Assembly (NCBI GenBank): GCA_022495995.1
Contig: JAFEMH010000072.1
Location: 1-64,000, forward strand
Direction of reading: 5' to 3'
Length of the DNA stretch: 64,000 nt
Origin: Adenophora triphylla var. japonica
Taxonomy: Eukaryota > Streptophyta > Magnoliopsida > Asterales > Campanulaceae
Positions within the stretch are counted from its first letter, which is position 1. Every line of letters starts with the position of its first letter. Made by a program: the position numbers and the translations under genes. Shown here in pieces: positions 23,013 through 34,129 of the stretch. The notes below the pieces were generated by a model that was not told the origin of the DNA, did no database searches, and worked only from the letters and a program-made list of their open reading frames with translations.

Positions 23013-24250
23013 AGCGGCATGCCATTGTGGAGAGGCAAGTGCTTGTTTAGTGGTGGTGGGTAGGCTAGTGGGGGAAGTGAGGGTGGCAAGGTTAGCATAT
23101 TTGGGGTTGGGTTTGATTATGTTATTTGTAAGTCTAGTGACAATGGTTCGGACTGGAGGAGGAGGACCAGAGGGAGTGGAAGAGCTGGTGTTAGTAGGAT
23201 GGACAGAGGGAGTGGAAGTGCTGGTGTTGGTAGGCTGGACAGAGGGAGCAGGTTCAGACGGAGTAGGGAGAGGGTTGTCTGATGTAATGGGTGGACTGTG
23301 GGAGGCAGCTGTAGTGTTTTGTTGAGATGGAGAAGTATTTTTTGTTGGGATGGAGAAGCATTTTGTAAAGGGGTAGTAGGTGCTGGGCTTGGGGCAGTTT
23401 GTTATGGGGTAGGGGCTGGGATATTTGGGGGTTAGTAGATGAGGCAGAAGGTGAATTAGGTGTTGGGGAGGGTGTGGGAGTGGTGGCGACAGGAGATGGG
23501 AGTGGGGTTGAAGGAGGACACCATTCTGTGGGAGTTAATGGGGACGGAGTTGGTGTAGTATTGGTGAGAGAAGGGTAGGGAAACTCAGATTCTATGAATT
23601 TAACATGGCGAGAGGTATAGACGCGGTAGGTGGCAGGGTCGAGGCAGTAGTAAGCGCTTTGTGTGGGTGAACAACCAACAAAAATAGAGGGAGTGGATTT
23701 GGGAGCGAGTTTATGGGGTGAGTAGGGTCGTAACCACGGATAACATAGACAACCAAATGAGCGGAGTTTTGAGTAGTTGGGGGGTATTTAAAGAGACGAA
23801 CAAAGGGAGAGTCATTTTGTAGATTTGATGTGGGAAGACGATTTATTAAATAAGTGGCGGTGGTGAATGCATAGGGCCATAGAGTAAGAGGAAGATTGGC
23901 ATGAGAGAGAAGGGCAAGACCCGTTTCGACAATATATCGGTGTCGTCTTTCAACAAGACCATTGTGTTCCGGAGTGTGAGGAGGGGATGTGAGATGAGAT
24001 ATGCCAGATTGAAGAAGAGAAGGAGTGATTTTAATATATTCACCCCCATTATCAGAGTAGGAAAGTGTCAGATTTTTGTTTTAGGGGGTAGAGCCATGTG
24101 TATTTTGTTAAATGATCGACAAATATGACGTAATATTTGAAGTTGTCGTGAGATAAGATTGGAGAGGTCCAAACATCCGAAAAAATGATGTCTAAAGGGG
24201 CATAAGAAATAAGAGTAGAAGTAGAGAATGACAATTTATGACTTTTATTG
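23013..24250 (-). pseudogene. Integrase and linker of copia 1 pol
   Basis: PLDIIFSDVWTSPILSHDNF and YYVIFVDHLTKYTWLYPLK at 24052-24234 are the core with its first catalytic D; after a one-base shift near 24050 the frame gives SDNGGEYIKI, HLTSPPHTPEHNGLVERRH, with the second D and the E. A long proline/serine/threonine-rich linker (TNTSTSTPSVHPTNTSSSTP) lies at about 23100-23350, repeated twice. At least two frameshifts break the frame. Confidence 0.75.
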
Positions 24251-25674
24251 ATGTTATAAGCATTACATGTAGAAAAAGGACTAACAGAAATAGGTAAAGA
24301 AAATTGTTTTTGTAAAATGGAAATAATAGGAGCAGCTGGATGACCGAGTCGATGGTGCCATGAGTAGAGAGAATTGATGGTGCTGGAGTTTACTTGAACT
24401 GAAGACGGAGACCATAGATAAACTCCACAGTCAAGGGTGCGGTGAAGGAGAACGTGGTTGGTCGAGCGAGCCTTAATAAGAAAGGAAGAGTTAGATAATT
24501 CAGCAATTGCATCATTATCACGACAAAATTGAGAAATTGAAAGTTTATTTTTGGAGATAAGAGGGACATGGAGAAATTATTAAAGAGAAGAGTAGAGTGA
24601 GAAGAGGGAAGAGTGAAGGAACCTATAGCAGAGATCGGGAGAGAAGAACCATCACCAATGATTACATCGTCACTACCATCATACGGACGATGAAGGGAGA
24701 GATTTGAGAGGTCATTAGTAATATGGTGGGTGGCACCACTATCGGCTAGCCATGAAGTGGGTCTATTGTAAGATGCTGCTCGGGCTGTGTTGGCTTGGGG
24801 CCGAGGAGAGGTGGTGTTGGGGTTGGGGCAGGTGATTCGATTGTTTTGTATGGGGGGTGGAAAGATGACATTGGGATACTCTTTCTTGAAGCGACGACAC
24901 TCGGATATTACATGGCCAGTGATATGACAATATTGGCACTTCCCTTTGAAGGTAGTTGGGGTGGAGGAGGAGGGAGGTATGTTAGGTGTGGGTAAGAGGG
25001 GAGTAGATGGGTGAGAGATGGTAGGGTTTGAATTTTGAGGTTTAATTCATGGTTAATGAGTTTCTGATGGAGGCTCTCAAAGGATATGGGTGTATCTCTG
25101 GCACGGATAGAGCCAATGACCGATTTGAAAGAATCGTAGTCAAGACCTTTTAAGACTTTATCTATGACATCCTCGGAGTCCATAGGTTTCTGAGAAGGGC
25201 AAGTTTATCTGTGACAGATTTGACAGAGTGCATATAGTCTGAAATGGATTGGGTTGTTTTGGTGAGTGAGTCTAGGTGATCTTTTAACTGAAGAATGTGA
25301 CCACGAGAAGGGTTGGCGTATGTGGTTTTGAGGATGGTCCAAGCTTCATGGGAGGTCTTGGCTTGATGAACTAAAGGAGCAACAGATGGGTCAAGAGTGC
25401 CAATCATAGCACCGAGGATCAAGCGGTCTTGGCGATGCCAAGTGGTGGCAGCTGGGTTAACTTTTTCAGTGTTGTCATCTGCTTTGGTGGTGTCGGCAGG
25501 TGGGGGGTGGCTGCCATCAACAAATTTGAGCAAGTCGAGTCCGAACAGGATGGATGTAACTTGGGATGCCCAAGTGAGATATGTGAGAGGGGTTAGAGTC
25601 TTGCATTGTGAGAGATTGACAAGGAGAATAAGATTGTTTGGCTCGACAGGATTAGGAACTGTGAGGGAGGACAT
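24251..25674 (-). pseudogene. Gag and protease of copia 1, frameshifted
   Basis: The start MSSLTVPNPVEPNNLILLVN at 25674 leads to LTYLTWASQVTSILFGLDLL and SDYMHSVKSVTDKLALL, the gag core (UBN2-type) of copia elements. A frameshift near 25180 moves to DVIDKVLKGLDYDSFKSVI. A zinc knuckle CQYCHITGHVISEC lies near 24900. The protease active site region reads WLADSGATHHITND near 24750. Gag makes the particle and the protease matures the polyprotein. The single frameshift in gag suggests the copy died recently. Confidence 0.78.
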
Positions 25675-25763
25675 AGTGGTTGCCGGCAGATTTGGAAGTG
25701 TGCAGCGGAGGAAGGAGGCGGAAAAAAATAGGGTTGTGGGTGTCTAGAGTTGGATCGTGTATT

Positions 25764-25775
25764 GCTCTAATACCA
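25764..25775 (-). promoter_or_regulatory. Primer-binding site of copia 1
   Basis: On the minus strand TGGTATTAGAGC follows the 5' LTR directly. It matches the complement of the initiator-methionine tRNA 3' end except for one T in place of C. Confidence 0.85.
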
Positions 25776-26001
25776 TGAAAAGAAACAGTAATAAACGAAT
25801 AGATTGATATGAATTTGGCTACATTAAGATACCAGCCATGTATGTATTATTATATACTGTGAGTGGGAGTTACACCCTATGTAAATGCATGAATCATCAA
25901 ATCCTGAGTATATGGAAGTTAATGAATAGATACATGATAAGAATGAATGTACATATGGTAATTAATATTAAGATAAGTCTTGTCTAACATTATGTCTATC
26001 A
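25776..26001 (-). repeat. 5' LTR of copia 1
   Basis: A 226-bp copy matching 21294-21519; contains a TATATAATA box on the minus strand near 25853. Confidence 0.92.
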
Positions 26002-26815
26002 TTTATGAGCGCCCTCGAAGAAGCCTCCAACAAGTACCCTTCACTCATCGGTAAAGCTGCTCTGATTGGCCGACCCACTGGAGATGTTAAGTAGGAGGCT
26101 AAAAGTTGTAAATTATGGCTCTCAAAGTCCACCATGGTTGCTTACTTGCTTCTTCTATTTCCCCTGGTTCCCTTGTTTCTGTAAGTTACAGTTTCCCCTT
26201 TCCCTCAATCATTGATTTTGCAAAATAAAATACACTAATAATATTTATGTCCTAAAATGATGTCATTTTACTGTAAAATTGTTTAAATTCACATCTGCTA
26301 TGTGCCATGTTCTATTTTGTAAATGCAATGGAGCAAATTTGAAAATTTTTTGGTTATTCATTTTGGGACGGAGGGTGCACTAAATTTCTTAACTTACAAC
26401 TTCCTTAATTTTTGGAAAAACTATTGATAATTGACCCTCATTTGGTGGTGGAAGGAGTATTATTTTTGTGGGTTCATATTTTGATCTTTATTCATGTTTT
26501 TTCTAGCTCATATTCAATTGTCTCGCTAATTATCTTATGCTATATTTTGATTTTTATTCAGAGTTGACAAAGCCTCTTGTATATAGTCCATAGATTGATT
26601 ATTCTAGGTGATGACTCATCTAGTAATTGTTTGACAGGTATCTCTTGCCTCTTCAAGAAATTTTAATTCAAGTCATGCTCCTCTCAGTTCGTTGATGGGA
26701 GAATGCGCTAGACATTTTGGGTTAAGTTCCGATGATAAGATGGTTCATGAAGTGGGAACCTATTTTATTCTAGCGACAATTTTCCCTTCTTGTAAGGTTT
26801 GAAGGACAATTATGT

Positions 26816-27439
26816 CTCACATTCCTCTCTCTATACCACTCAGAAGTGATGCTATCTTAATACTTTAATTGAAATAGACCCTCTGCATTTATGTATGTCT
26901 GGATCTTGCCATGAGTTTTAGCATCTAGAGTGTTATACTAGAGAAAATTGTTGCCATGACAGTCATTCATACACTTGTCTACAATCCATTTAAATGATTA
27001 AGTTGATTGTACCATGAAAATGATATTTAACAATAAATTTTAATAGGTGAGTCAATTTTTTTGACACTAAATTTTCCATAGAAGGTGATAGCTTAAACTG
27101 TACTTTGATTTCTATTGCGGAAGGAACTCATTCTTGTTTGGATGAAGTTGATTTAAAATTGCAGAGGGGTGGGGTTATCAATTTTGGTTGTTGATGGGAC
27201 ACAAATATAAGTCAGATCTTGATCAGTATTCACATATTATGTCATTTCAAGAAAACTGAAGCACCACATATTATGCCATAGAAGCCGAAGTGTTATTGGC
27301 TTCTTATGACAGTCTGAGGAGGATAAAGGATTTTGATAATGGATATGGCGGATGCAGCCACTCTCTTAGAGGTGAAACTTTTCTACCAATGATGCATTAT
27401 GCTAGGCTCATAACACTTTTATATAACTGTGAAATAGAA
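26816..27439. other. Non-coding interior of the Pack-MULE
   Basis: AT-rich sequence between the CIP111-like exon 2 and the tandem array. A few short open stretches (for example near 27120-27230) could be further exon pieces, but I recognise none. Confidence 0.4.
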
Positions 27440-28420
27440 CAACAATGAGGTCAATTTCTCAGTTATGATTGTTGAGGTCAATTTCTGTTGTGCACAACTG
27501 TGAGGTCAATTTCTCAGTTATAGTTATGAGTGTTATTTTTGTGTCATTCCTTTAGGACAACTGTAGAACAAGTTTCACGGTTGTTAGGTTTAATGTAAAT
27601 AACCATGTCATGATTTTCACAGTTATTGTGCCTAACTGTGAATTCCATTTCACAGTTATTTTTATTTCATTCCTTTAGGACAACTGTAGAACAAGTTTCA
27701 CGGTTGTTGGGTTTGATGTAAATAACTGTGTAATGATTTTCACAGTTATTGTGCATAATTGTGAATTCCATTTCATAGTTATTTTTATGTCATTCATTTA
27801 GGACAACTGTAGAACAAGTTTCACGGTTGTTGGGTTTGATGTAAATAACCGTGTAATGATTTTCACAGTTATTGTGCATAATTGTGTGATAGATTTGCAC
27901 ATTTCCAAGCTGAGAATTATGTTTGTGCACAACTGTGAGGTCAATTTCTCAGTTATAGTTATGAGTATTATTTTTGTACCATTCCTTTAGGACAACTGTA
28001 GAACAAGTTTCACGGTTGTTGGGTTTAATGTAAATAAATGTGTAATCATTTTCACAGTTATTGTGCATAACTGTGAATTCCATTTCACATTTATTTTTAT
28101 GTCAATCCTTTAGGACAACTGTGGAAACAAGTTTCACGGTTGTTGGGTTTGATATAAATAACTGTGTACTAATTTTCACAGTTATTGTGCATAACTGTGT
28201 TGATTTTCACAGTTATTGTGCATAACTGTGAATTCCATTTCACAGTTATTTTTATGTCATTCCTTTTGGAAAACTGTAGAACAAGTTTCACAGTTGTTGG
28301 GTTTGATGTAAATAGCCGTGTAATGATTTTCACAGTTATTGTGCATAATCGTGTGATATATTTCACTGTTTTATGTCATTCTTTTATAGAACAACTGTGA
28401 AATCTATTTCACATTTGTTG
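27440..28420. repeat. 123-bp minisatellite in the Pack-MULE
   Basis: The landmark GGACAACTGTAGAACAAG occurs at 27555, 27678 and 27801 (period 123), then 27990, 28113 and 28268. Larger gaps of 189 and 155 reflect partial units. Each unit holds inverted pairs of TTTCACAGTT and AACTGTGAAAT, so single strands could fold. About eight full or partial copies. Confidence 0.85.
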
Positions 28421-28564
28421 AAATAAAATTTTATTTTATTTATAAAATTTGAAATATATGATGAGTAAACTTGTTTGATTCGTCTTGGCGATGCGATTAA
28501 AACAGTGATTTCAGATAATTTTTTCGACTTTTAGATTTTGAGATATTGCATTTTAAAAATTTAA

Positions 28565-28623
28565 GAGAAAAAAAAGGAAGAGAGAGAAAAGGAGAGAGAA
28601 AGAAAGTAGAAGAAGAAAAACGT

Positions 28624-28660
<37 letters not shown>

Positions 28661-28668
28661 GAGAGAAA
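28565..28668. repeat. GA-rich microsatellite
   Basis: Runs of GA/GAA with a pure (GA)n core at about 28628-28655. It lies in the right subterminal part of the MULE, mirroring the CT-rich run near 21070-21110 at the left end. Confidence 0.8.
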
Positions 28669-29125
28669 GTGCTGCTTGGGTGGGCACGTGGGAGGATGCT
28701 GCGTTCTTTGGCGCGTGAATGTGGCCGAGGGGTATTTTGGTCCGGCGAAATTTCTGGGACTTATTGGTATGTTTTGAAAATATGTGATTTTATTGATCTT
28801 TTTCATTTATCTAAGGGACTTATTGGTCAAAGTCGCTTTTAAAAATTATTTAGTACTAAATCTGTGCATTTTAAAAAATAAAAGAGGGCAATATAATTTC
28901 CCCCTTATGTATTGTTGTGCCGCCACTACTATGAGCCCAGGGCGGACCCAAACTCAAAATACAGGGGGTTTACAAATTACATTACCCAAAAACTTCAAAA
29001 AAATAATTGTTTTTTATATTACTACCTACATCGATTACAACAAATAAAGAACATATTAAATTTGTCCTTCCGCGTTTTGATACTATGAAACGTTTAATTA
29101 CATCATCATTTGTAACGCTACAAAA

Positions 29126-30760
29126 CAACTATTTCTCAACAAAATACATAAGACAATCATTTAAAAATTGATCACCAATTCGATTACGTAAATGTGTATT
29201 GATAATGTTTATCGCTGAGAAGCATCTTTCCACACTTGATGTTGATACCGGTAAAATCAAAGCAAACGTCAAAAGTCGATACACCAATGGATATGACAAG
29301 TATTTTTTATTGTCACTAGCTTTGAACATAAATCACCAAGCCCCTTCAATTCATTAAATTTGTCGTCTGATCGCACATCCATAATATACGTCTCTAGTTG
29401 AGTCTCAAGAAACAATAATTCGATCGTAGAGAAGTCATCTGGATAAAAATGAGCCAACTTTATCAACTTTGATTTATCAAAATCAACAAAACTATCACTG
29501 TAGCTAATGTGCAAAATAATGAATATAATAAGCAAACGGATTTTCTTTCATAATCAAAGTTTTCAAACCATCGAATTCACCCCTCATATTACTTGCCCCA
29601 TCATAGCCTTGTTCTCGAAGTTTCATCAAGCTCAAACTCCAATCAGCAAATACACCCTCAATAACAGACTTTAAAGACATAACAGAAGTATTTTTCACAT
29701 GGACATTACACAAAAATCTTTCTTTCACATTTCCACAAGAGTCAACAAAGCGCAAAAACATAGCCGATTGTTATTTCTTAGATATATCACTAGATTCATC
29801 CACCAACAATGAAAAAAAATCACCATTCAACTTCTCAATAGTTTTTTTACTACCTCTTTTCCAAAACATTCAACAATTTCCTTTTATATAAGAGTAGCTA
29901 TCATTTGACACTTTTCTGATTTAGAATTTCCCAAAACCACCTTGCTAATAGACTCATTTTGTTTATCAATCATTTTAAGCGTTTCAATTAAATTTTCTCT
30001 ATTCAAAAAAGTTTAGACTCATCGTGAGCACGAGAAGAATGTCATTGATTCAACAATAATCTACAAGAATCAATTGAATAACATAGTTGAATTCGATTTT
30101 CCTTTCTCTCAATATCAGATTGTTTATGAAGAGCAACATCAATAGACTGATTTTGTTTCGCTAGGTATTCACTTCTTTAATGAAATATAATGTTTACTAT
30201 TAACTTCACCAACATGTTTATCTAACTTATTCTTTTTATCCCAACAAGAAAAACCTTCACTTGTAAATGCATTCAATCCCTTATCATTGATGTCATCTCT
30301 AAATAAATAACAACAAAAACAATATGCTTTATCTGTCGTAATGCTATATTCCAACCAATTAGCATATTCGTTAAACCAATTTCGATTAAAACGATTCAGT
30401 TTATTTCCAACCATATTTTTAGGAAAATCATGGCTGCGAGGTTGACAAGGACCTTTTGTAATATAATGTCTTCTAATATCAACAACTTTATTAGGGTGAT
30501 ATTCATAAATCTTTTTTCTAAGTGCGGGATCCAAAAGTAGACTATTCAAATCAACAAATTATTTAATAGCACTAGCAGAAGATTTCAATGTCATGGGGAT
30601 AGAATTACTTACCCCAAAACTAGTTACAGCTTCCGTCGATGGTTTTCTTTTCAAGAATCGCTCCATAATCAACAAATAAGAAAAAACCACCAATCCAACA
30701 AAAAAAAAATCAATAGCAGCATTAATCAAAAATACTATTTTTTCCATGTGAAATCTCATT
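29126..30760 (-). pseudogene. hAT transposase (zinc-finger MYM1/TTF-type), internally deleted
   Basis: The N-terminal part at 30169-30549 contains KGPCQPRSHDFPKN, NRNWFNEYANWLEYS and AYCFCCYLFRDD, the TTF-type zinc-finger region of ZMYM1-like plant transposases. Further on are LLVDESSDIS (first catalytic D, about 29786-29815) and REQGYDGASNMRG (second D) from the DUF4371 region. The C-terminus, STSSVERCFSAINIINTHLR at 29129-29329, is the hAT dimerisation domain with the catalytic E. Several hundred residues between GASNM and the C-terminal part are missing, and several frameshifts are present. The protein would have cut and joined the element's ends in the nucleus; this one cannot. Confidence 0.85.
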
Positions 30761-31959
30761 TTGAAAAATCCTGGTTCTAAAACCCCAAATTGATTAATAA
30801 ATCAATAATATGAACCCTAAATGAAATCAGAAATTGAAATCTCAAGAGAAAACCCTAAATAAGAAAGGGATTTTTAACAATAAATCCCTATTAGAGGGTG
30901 GAATTTACTAATAAAAACACCACATTTCATATTCTACCTTAGGGTTCATAAGTTGAAATCTATTTTACCAATAAATCCCTATCACATTTTATCATATTTC
31001 ATAATACCGAAAATTCCCCTGTATATATACGTTAGAATTTGATTAGGTTTTTACGATCTGAAAACGGAAACGAAATCTATCTCTTTCTATGCGCTTGCGC
31101 CTACTCCTACGCCATTATCCTTTTCTTCTTTCGATTTCAATTCGAAGTAGATTTCTGTCTTCTCTTGATCTCAATTCGAAGTAGAATCGTATTCGATTTC
31201 TTGGTTAAGGCTTCAATTGATTTAGATTTGCACATCTCATATTTTAATTGGTGGAAATTTTATATCTCTACAAAGGTATGTCATATTCGGATTTGATATT
31301 GTTGATTTGCTTATTTTTTAGAACGAAATCCATTGTAGCTTGTATTTTCTTGTAATACATTGTGTGTTTATGCTTTTGTAATTGTTTCAATGATCTAGTT
31401 ATATGATAATCAAATACTGTTAAATGAATTTCTCAGTTGTAATATTTTTTATGTTTCTTTTATGCAGCTGTATTAAATCTCATAGATATAGATACTCTGG
31501 TGATGCTTTCAGTTAAGTATGGTGAATTAACTGCAATAGCAAGATTTGCTCAGTTTTCTTCTTATTTCTCAGTTGTTGAGATTGTTAAAGGTGGATGTCA
31601 TTTAAGTATGGTGAATTGACTGCAATAACACCTAATAATGTCTAGGGTTGTCATATCAGACTTCCTAGTTGTGATGTCTGTGTTGTTGTTCATAGCATTA
31701 AACATGTTAAGAAATGGAGAATGTTTCAATTTTTCAATATGATATTCTTTTGACTGCAACTTGATTAGCAGTTTCAGAATTGCTTATATGTTTGAACGGA
31801 ATGAGAAGGTTTTGGCCCTCTTCACTGATTTTCCCGTTCTTTACTTGTGGAACCCTTTAGTGCCATTCTTTTCTTAGTCATTTATAATCACACAAAAAAC
31901 AATTGAATGTTTAAAACATAGAGTGAGAGTTACAACCACTACACATTTATACAAACAAC

Positions 31960-33250
31960 TGAGAAATAGAATTCTCAGTTACTGGTCAATAACTCAATGC
32001 AAATACTGAGCAAACATTAAACACAAAAATTGTGAAATAGAATTCTCAATTTATAGGTTAAACAGACAGTTGATAAATGAACACATAGTGAGAGTTACAA
32101 TGTCAAATGTATGAATCAAAACATCTTTCACACACCATTAAATCAAAATCTCACAAGTTCACTCCTAGACATGTAGGACCATCACCGATCTATGTCATCA
32201 CTGGTAAGTGAACAAGGTGAGAGTTTGTATGTACTTGTGTGTGAGAGGTGAAAAGACCATAAAATGTCAATGTAAAAACACCAACAACTGTTAAATTTGC
32301 CTTACAATTGTTCTAAAAGAATGAAATAAATAATTGAGAAATCTACAACACAGTTATAACATAAACAACTCAAATCATGAACAACTGTGAAACCTATAAA
32401 ACAATAGTGTGAAATAGAAATCACAGTTATTTACACCTAAACAACTGTGAAATACACATCAAAGTTCAAAAATTTATCAATTGTTTAACCAAAATAACTA
32501 TGAAATTCACATCACAGTTATTCACAAACAATCATAAATAACTGATAAACCATACATACTAACTAGTAAAAGAAATTTATCAATTGTTTAGGAAAAATAC
32601 CTTGAAAAAACTAATAAATTGACTTCTCAGTTTATAAATGTCAAAATCACTATGAATAAATGAGAAACATACTACACATTCTAAAATCAATACACAGTTA
32701 TTAAGCTTATATACATGTCAAAACCATTTTACATTTATATACTCCCTCCGTCTCAAAATGTTTGTCCCATTTGACTTTTTTGTTGAACTTTGACCACAAA
32801 TATATGACAATTTAATTATGTTCATGAAATTCTAAAAATTCCTATTGATTCACCATTAATAATATTATCAACAACAACTTTTAGAATTTCATGAACATGA
32901 TTAATCTCTCATAAATTTGTGGTCAAAGTTCAACAAAAAAGTCAAATGGGACAAACATTTTGGGATGGAGGGAGTATAACTGTAAAACAAATGTCTCAGT
33001 TTATAAATGTGAAAACTATTATACAGTTATTTACATTAAAACAGTGAAATAAACCTCAAAATCCTTGAAGTTTATCAGTTATTTAAACAAAATCCAACAA
33101 AAAATAACAAAAACCATAAATCCTAGTTCGCATATTTGGAACAAATCGAGAAATAATCTTATTCAAAAACTGAGAAGTCGACAACAACAATTGAAATAAA
33201 CTTCAAAATCCTTGAAGTTTATAGGTTATTTAAACAAAATCGACAACAAC
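31960..33250. repeat. Dispersed AACTGTGAAAT-type repeats in MULE 2
   Basis: Many degenerate copies of AACTGTGAAAT, AACTGAGAAAT and their complements, with spacing of about 30-60 bases, interrupted by a MITE at 32742-32974. The same motif builds the 123-bp array of the Pack-MULE (27440-28420). Confidence 0.65.
32742..32974. mobile_element. Stowaway-type MITE, family 1, second copy
   Basis: Ends CTCCCTCCGTCTC and GGATGGAGGGAG next to TA. The 233-bp sequence is the reverse complement of the copy at 14642-14873 with few changes. Confidence 0.88.
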
Positions 33251-33987
33251 AGTGAAATAAACTTCAAAATAGGGGAGAATATGAACTGGCGTCGAAGATT
33301 ACCTTTGATTTCGCGGTTGATTGTGAATAAATGTTAAAGATTACACGGTTGTTGAAGACGAAATTGAAGAGAAATAGTCGAAACAGAGACAAAATTGAAG
33401 AGAATCGTCGACGGAGAGATGAAAAGGGAGAGAAAATTTTAGCGCGAATAGAAATGAAATTTCTTCAAAATAGGGGAGAATATGAACTGGCTTCGTCAAG
33501 GGAAAATTGGTCAAGGGATTTTTTGGGGGGTTTTCAAAATATCGGTCGTTAAAGGTTGTATTTATTTGTGTGAGGGGTATTTTGGTCAAATCCTCAATAA
33601 GATATCCCAAATTACTCAACAATAAAACCCTAAATTGAAATTCCAAAAATTAAAACTTACTAGAATCAGTGATTAAGATCGGAGGCGGAGGTGAAGATGG
33701 ACTGGTGAAGACGAAGGTGGCTGTCCGATGGACGGCTGAATTGGGTGACAACTGGCAACTGGATTCATGCGGCTTTTCTTTTTTCTCTTTCGCTTTTTTT
33801 TTTCTCTCATGTCTCTGTCGTTTTAAGCCTTTTTTTTTAAAGCGTGTCTTCTTTTTTTGCCAAGAGGGTGGGCTGAGATGGTAAGTTGGGGGTGCACTTA
33901 ATAATTTTCTTTTTTTTTTTTAACATGTCAACAGAAAATTTGGGGGGTTCACAACCACCCCTTTGTGTCTTCCTGTGTCCGCCCCTG

Positions 33988-34129
33988 TATAAGCCCCAAT
34001 TATTTGGTCGATGCCACTCCCAAATTGGTATGCACCTCGGTTTCTAGGCCTCATAGTACCTTCTCCTTTAAGTACTTGAACTTGAACTCTAACTCCGACT
34101 TTCAAAATTCCTTAATCAATGGAACAAAC
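33988..34129. other. Short non-coding stretch between hAT 1 and copia 2
   Basis: Contains the right hAT target duplication (33988-33995). On the minus strand it reads MRPRNRGAYQFGSG, which I cannot identify. It may be a fragment of an older gene. Confidence 0.3.

Larger units (their letters stand above)
21294..26001 (-). mobile_element. Ty1/copia LTR retrotransposon (copia 1), nearly complete, Ale/Retrofit-like
   Basis: LTRs of 226 bp at 21294-21519 and 25776-26001 differ at about 8 positions (about 3.5 percent) with no length change. Both have TG...CA ends in the plus reading. The primer-binding site is at 25764-25775 and the polypurine tract at 21520-21531, so transcription runs on the minus strand. 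Gag, protease, integrase, RT and RNase H follow in copia order. Target flanks are TTGAT and TTTAT (4 of 5 match). It sits inside the captured CIP111-like exon. The lineage is judged from the small LTR and the gag start and is tentative. Confidence 0.92.
21100..26815 (+). pseudogene. CIP111: Captured fragment of a CIP111/AFG2-like AAA-ATPase gene, interrupted by a copia element
   Basis: Exon 1 is split: about 21100-21293 and 26007-26180. Its second part reads ALEEASNKYPSLIGKAALIG, then, after a stop and a frameshift, CKLWLSKSTMVA and ISPGSLVS, followed by a GTAAGT donor. Exon 2 starts after TTGACAG at 26638 with VSLASSRNFNSSHAPLSSL and runs through VGTYFILATIFPSCKV to about 26815. The joined order VSVSLAS, then a TYFxLxTxF block and KVLKD matches, from memory, the N-terminal substrate-binding region of Arabidopsis CIP111, a calmodulin-binding AAA ATPase. 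Only the N-terminal part before the ATPase modules is present. Stops and frameshifts make it a pseudogene. The join of exon 1 and 2 keeps a real intron (26181-26637), so the capture was from genomic DNA. Confidence 0.62.
20892..28836. mobile_element. Mutator-like non-autonomous element carrying gene fragments (Pack-MULE)
   Basis: Left end GGGATTTTTACCAATAAG and inverted right end GCGACTTTGACCAATAAG form the terminal repeat. Both sides are flanked by the identical 9-mer TTTTAAAAA (883-891 of the 20-kb block and 28837-28845), the target-duplication length of Mutator elements. Both ends continue with a similar order of ACCAATAA motifs, an ATTTTGGTC/GAAACTGCCC block and a CT-rich run. There is no transposase. 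Inside are fragments of a CIP111-like gene, a copia insertion (21294-26001) and a 123-bp tandem array. Without the copia element it is about 3.2 kb. Confidence 0.75.
30867..33595. mobile_element. Second Mutator-like element (MULE 2), nested in hAT 1
   Basis: Left end GGGATTTTTAACAATAAA and inverted right end GAGGATTTGACCAAAATA resemble the ends of the Pack-MULE at 20892. Flanks are AATAAGAAA (30858-30866) and AATAAGATA (33596-33604), a 9-bp duplication with one change. The first 150 bp are very close to 20892-21040. Inside are exon-like stretches at 31060-31280 with a GTATGT donor and after TTATGCAG near 31467, a MITE, and AACTGTGAAAT-type repeats. I do not recognise the captured sequence, if it is one. 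Confidence 0.68.
28938..33987 (-). mobile_element. hAT DNA transposon (hAT 1) with ZMYM1/TTF-type transposase, contains a nested MULE
   Basis: Left end CAGGGCGGACCCAAAC and inverted right end CAGGGGCGGACACAGG are matching hAT-type terminal repeats. The flanks are TATGAGCC (28930-28937) and TATAAGCC (33988-33995), an 8-bp target duplication with one change. A broken hAT transposase lies on the minus strand near the left end, and a 2.7-kb MULE is inserted upstream of it. The element is 5.05 kb, about 2.3 kb without the MULE. Confidence 0.8.

Noticed and set aside
22605..23325. Two long plus-strand frames opposite copia RT and linker
   Set aside because: Shadows of the minus-strand copia pol; the glycine/valine-rich part mirrors the proline/threonine linker.
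25764..25775. tRNA-like sequences (initiator-Met, Arg) near LTRs
   Set aside because: Only the 12-18 bases of primer-binding sites are present; no cloverleaf, so no tRNA gene.
28169..28400. Open frames in both strands with repeated TVIVHN/ITVKI segments
   Set aside because: They follow the 123-bp minisatellite unit and are open on both strands; not a gene.
28561..28842. Open frames across the GA/CT-rich run (KKKGRERKGERKK and its complement)
   Set aside because: Produced by a microsatellite; no domain, no splice or start context.
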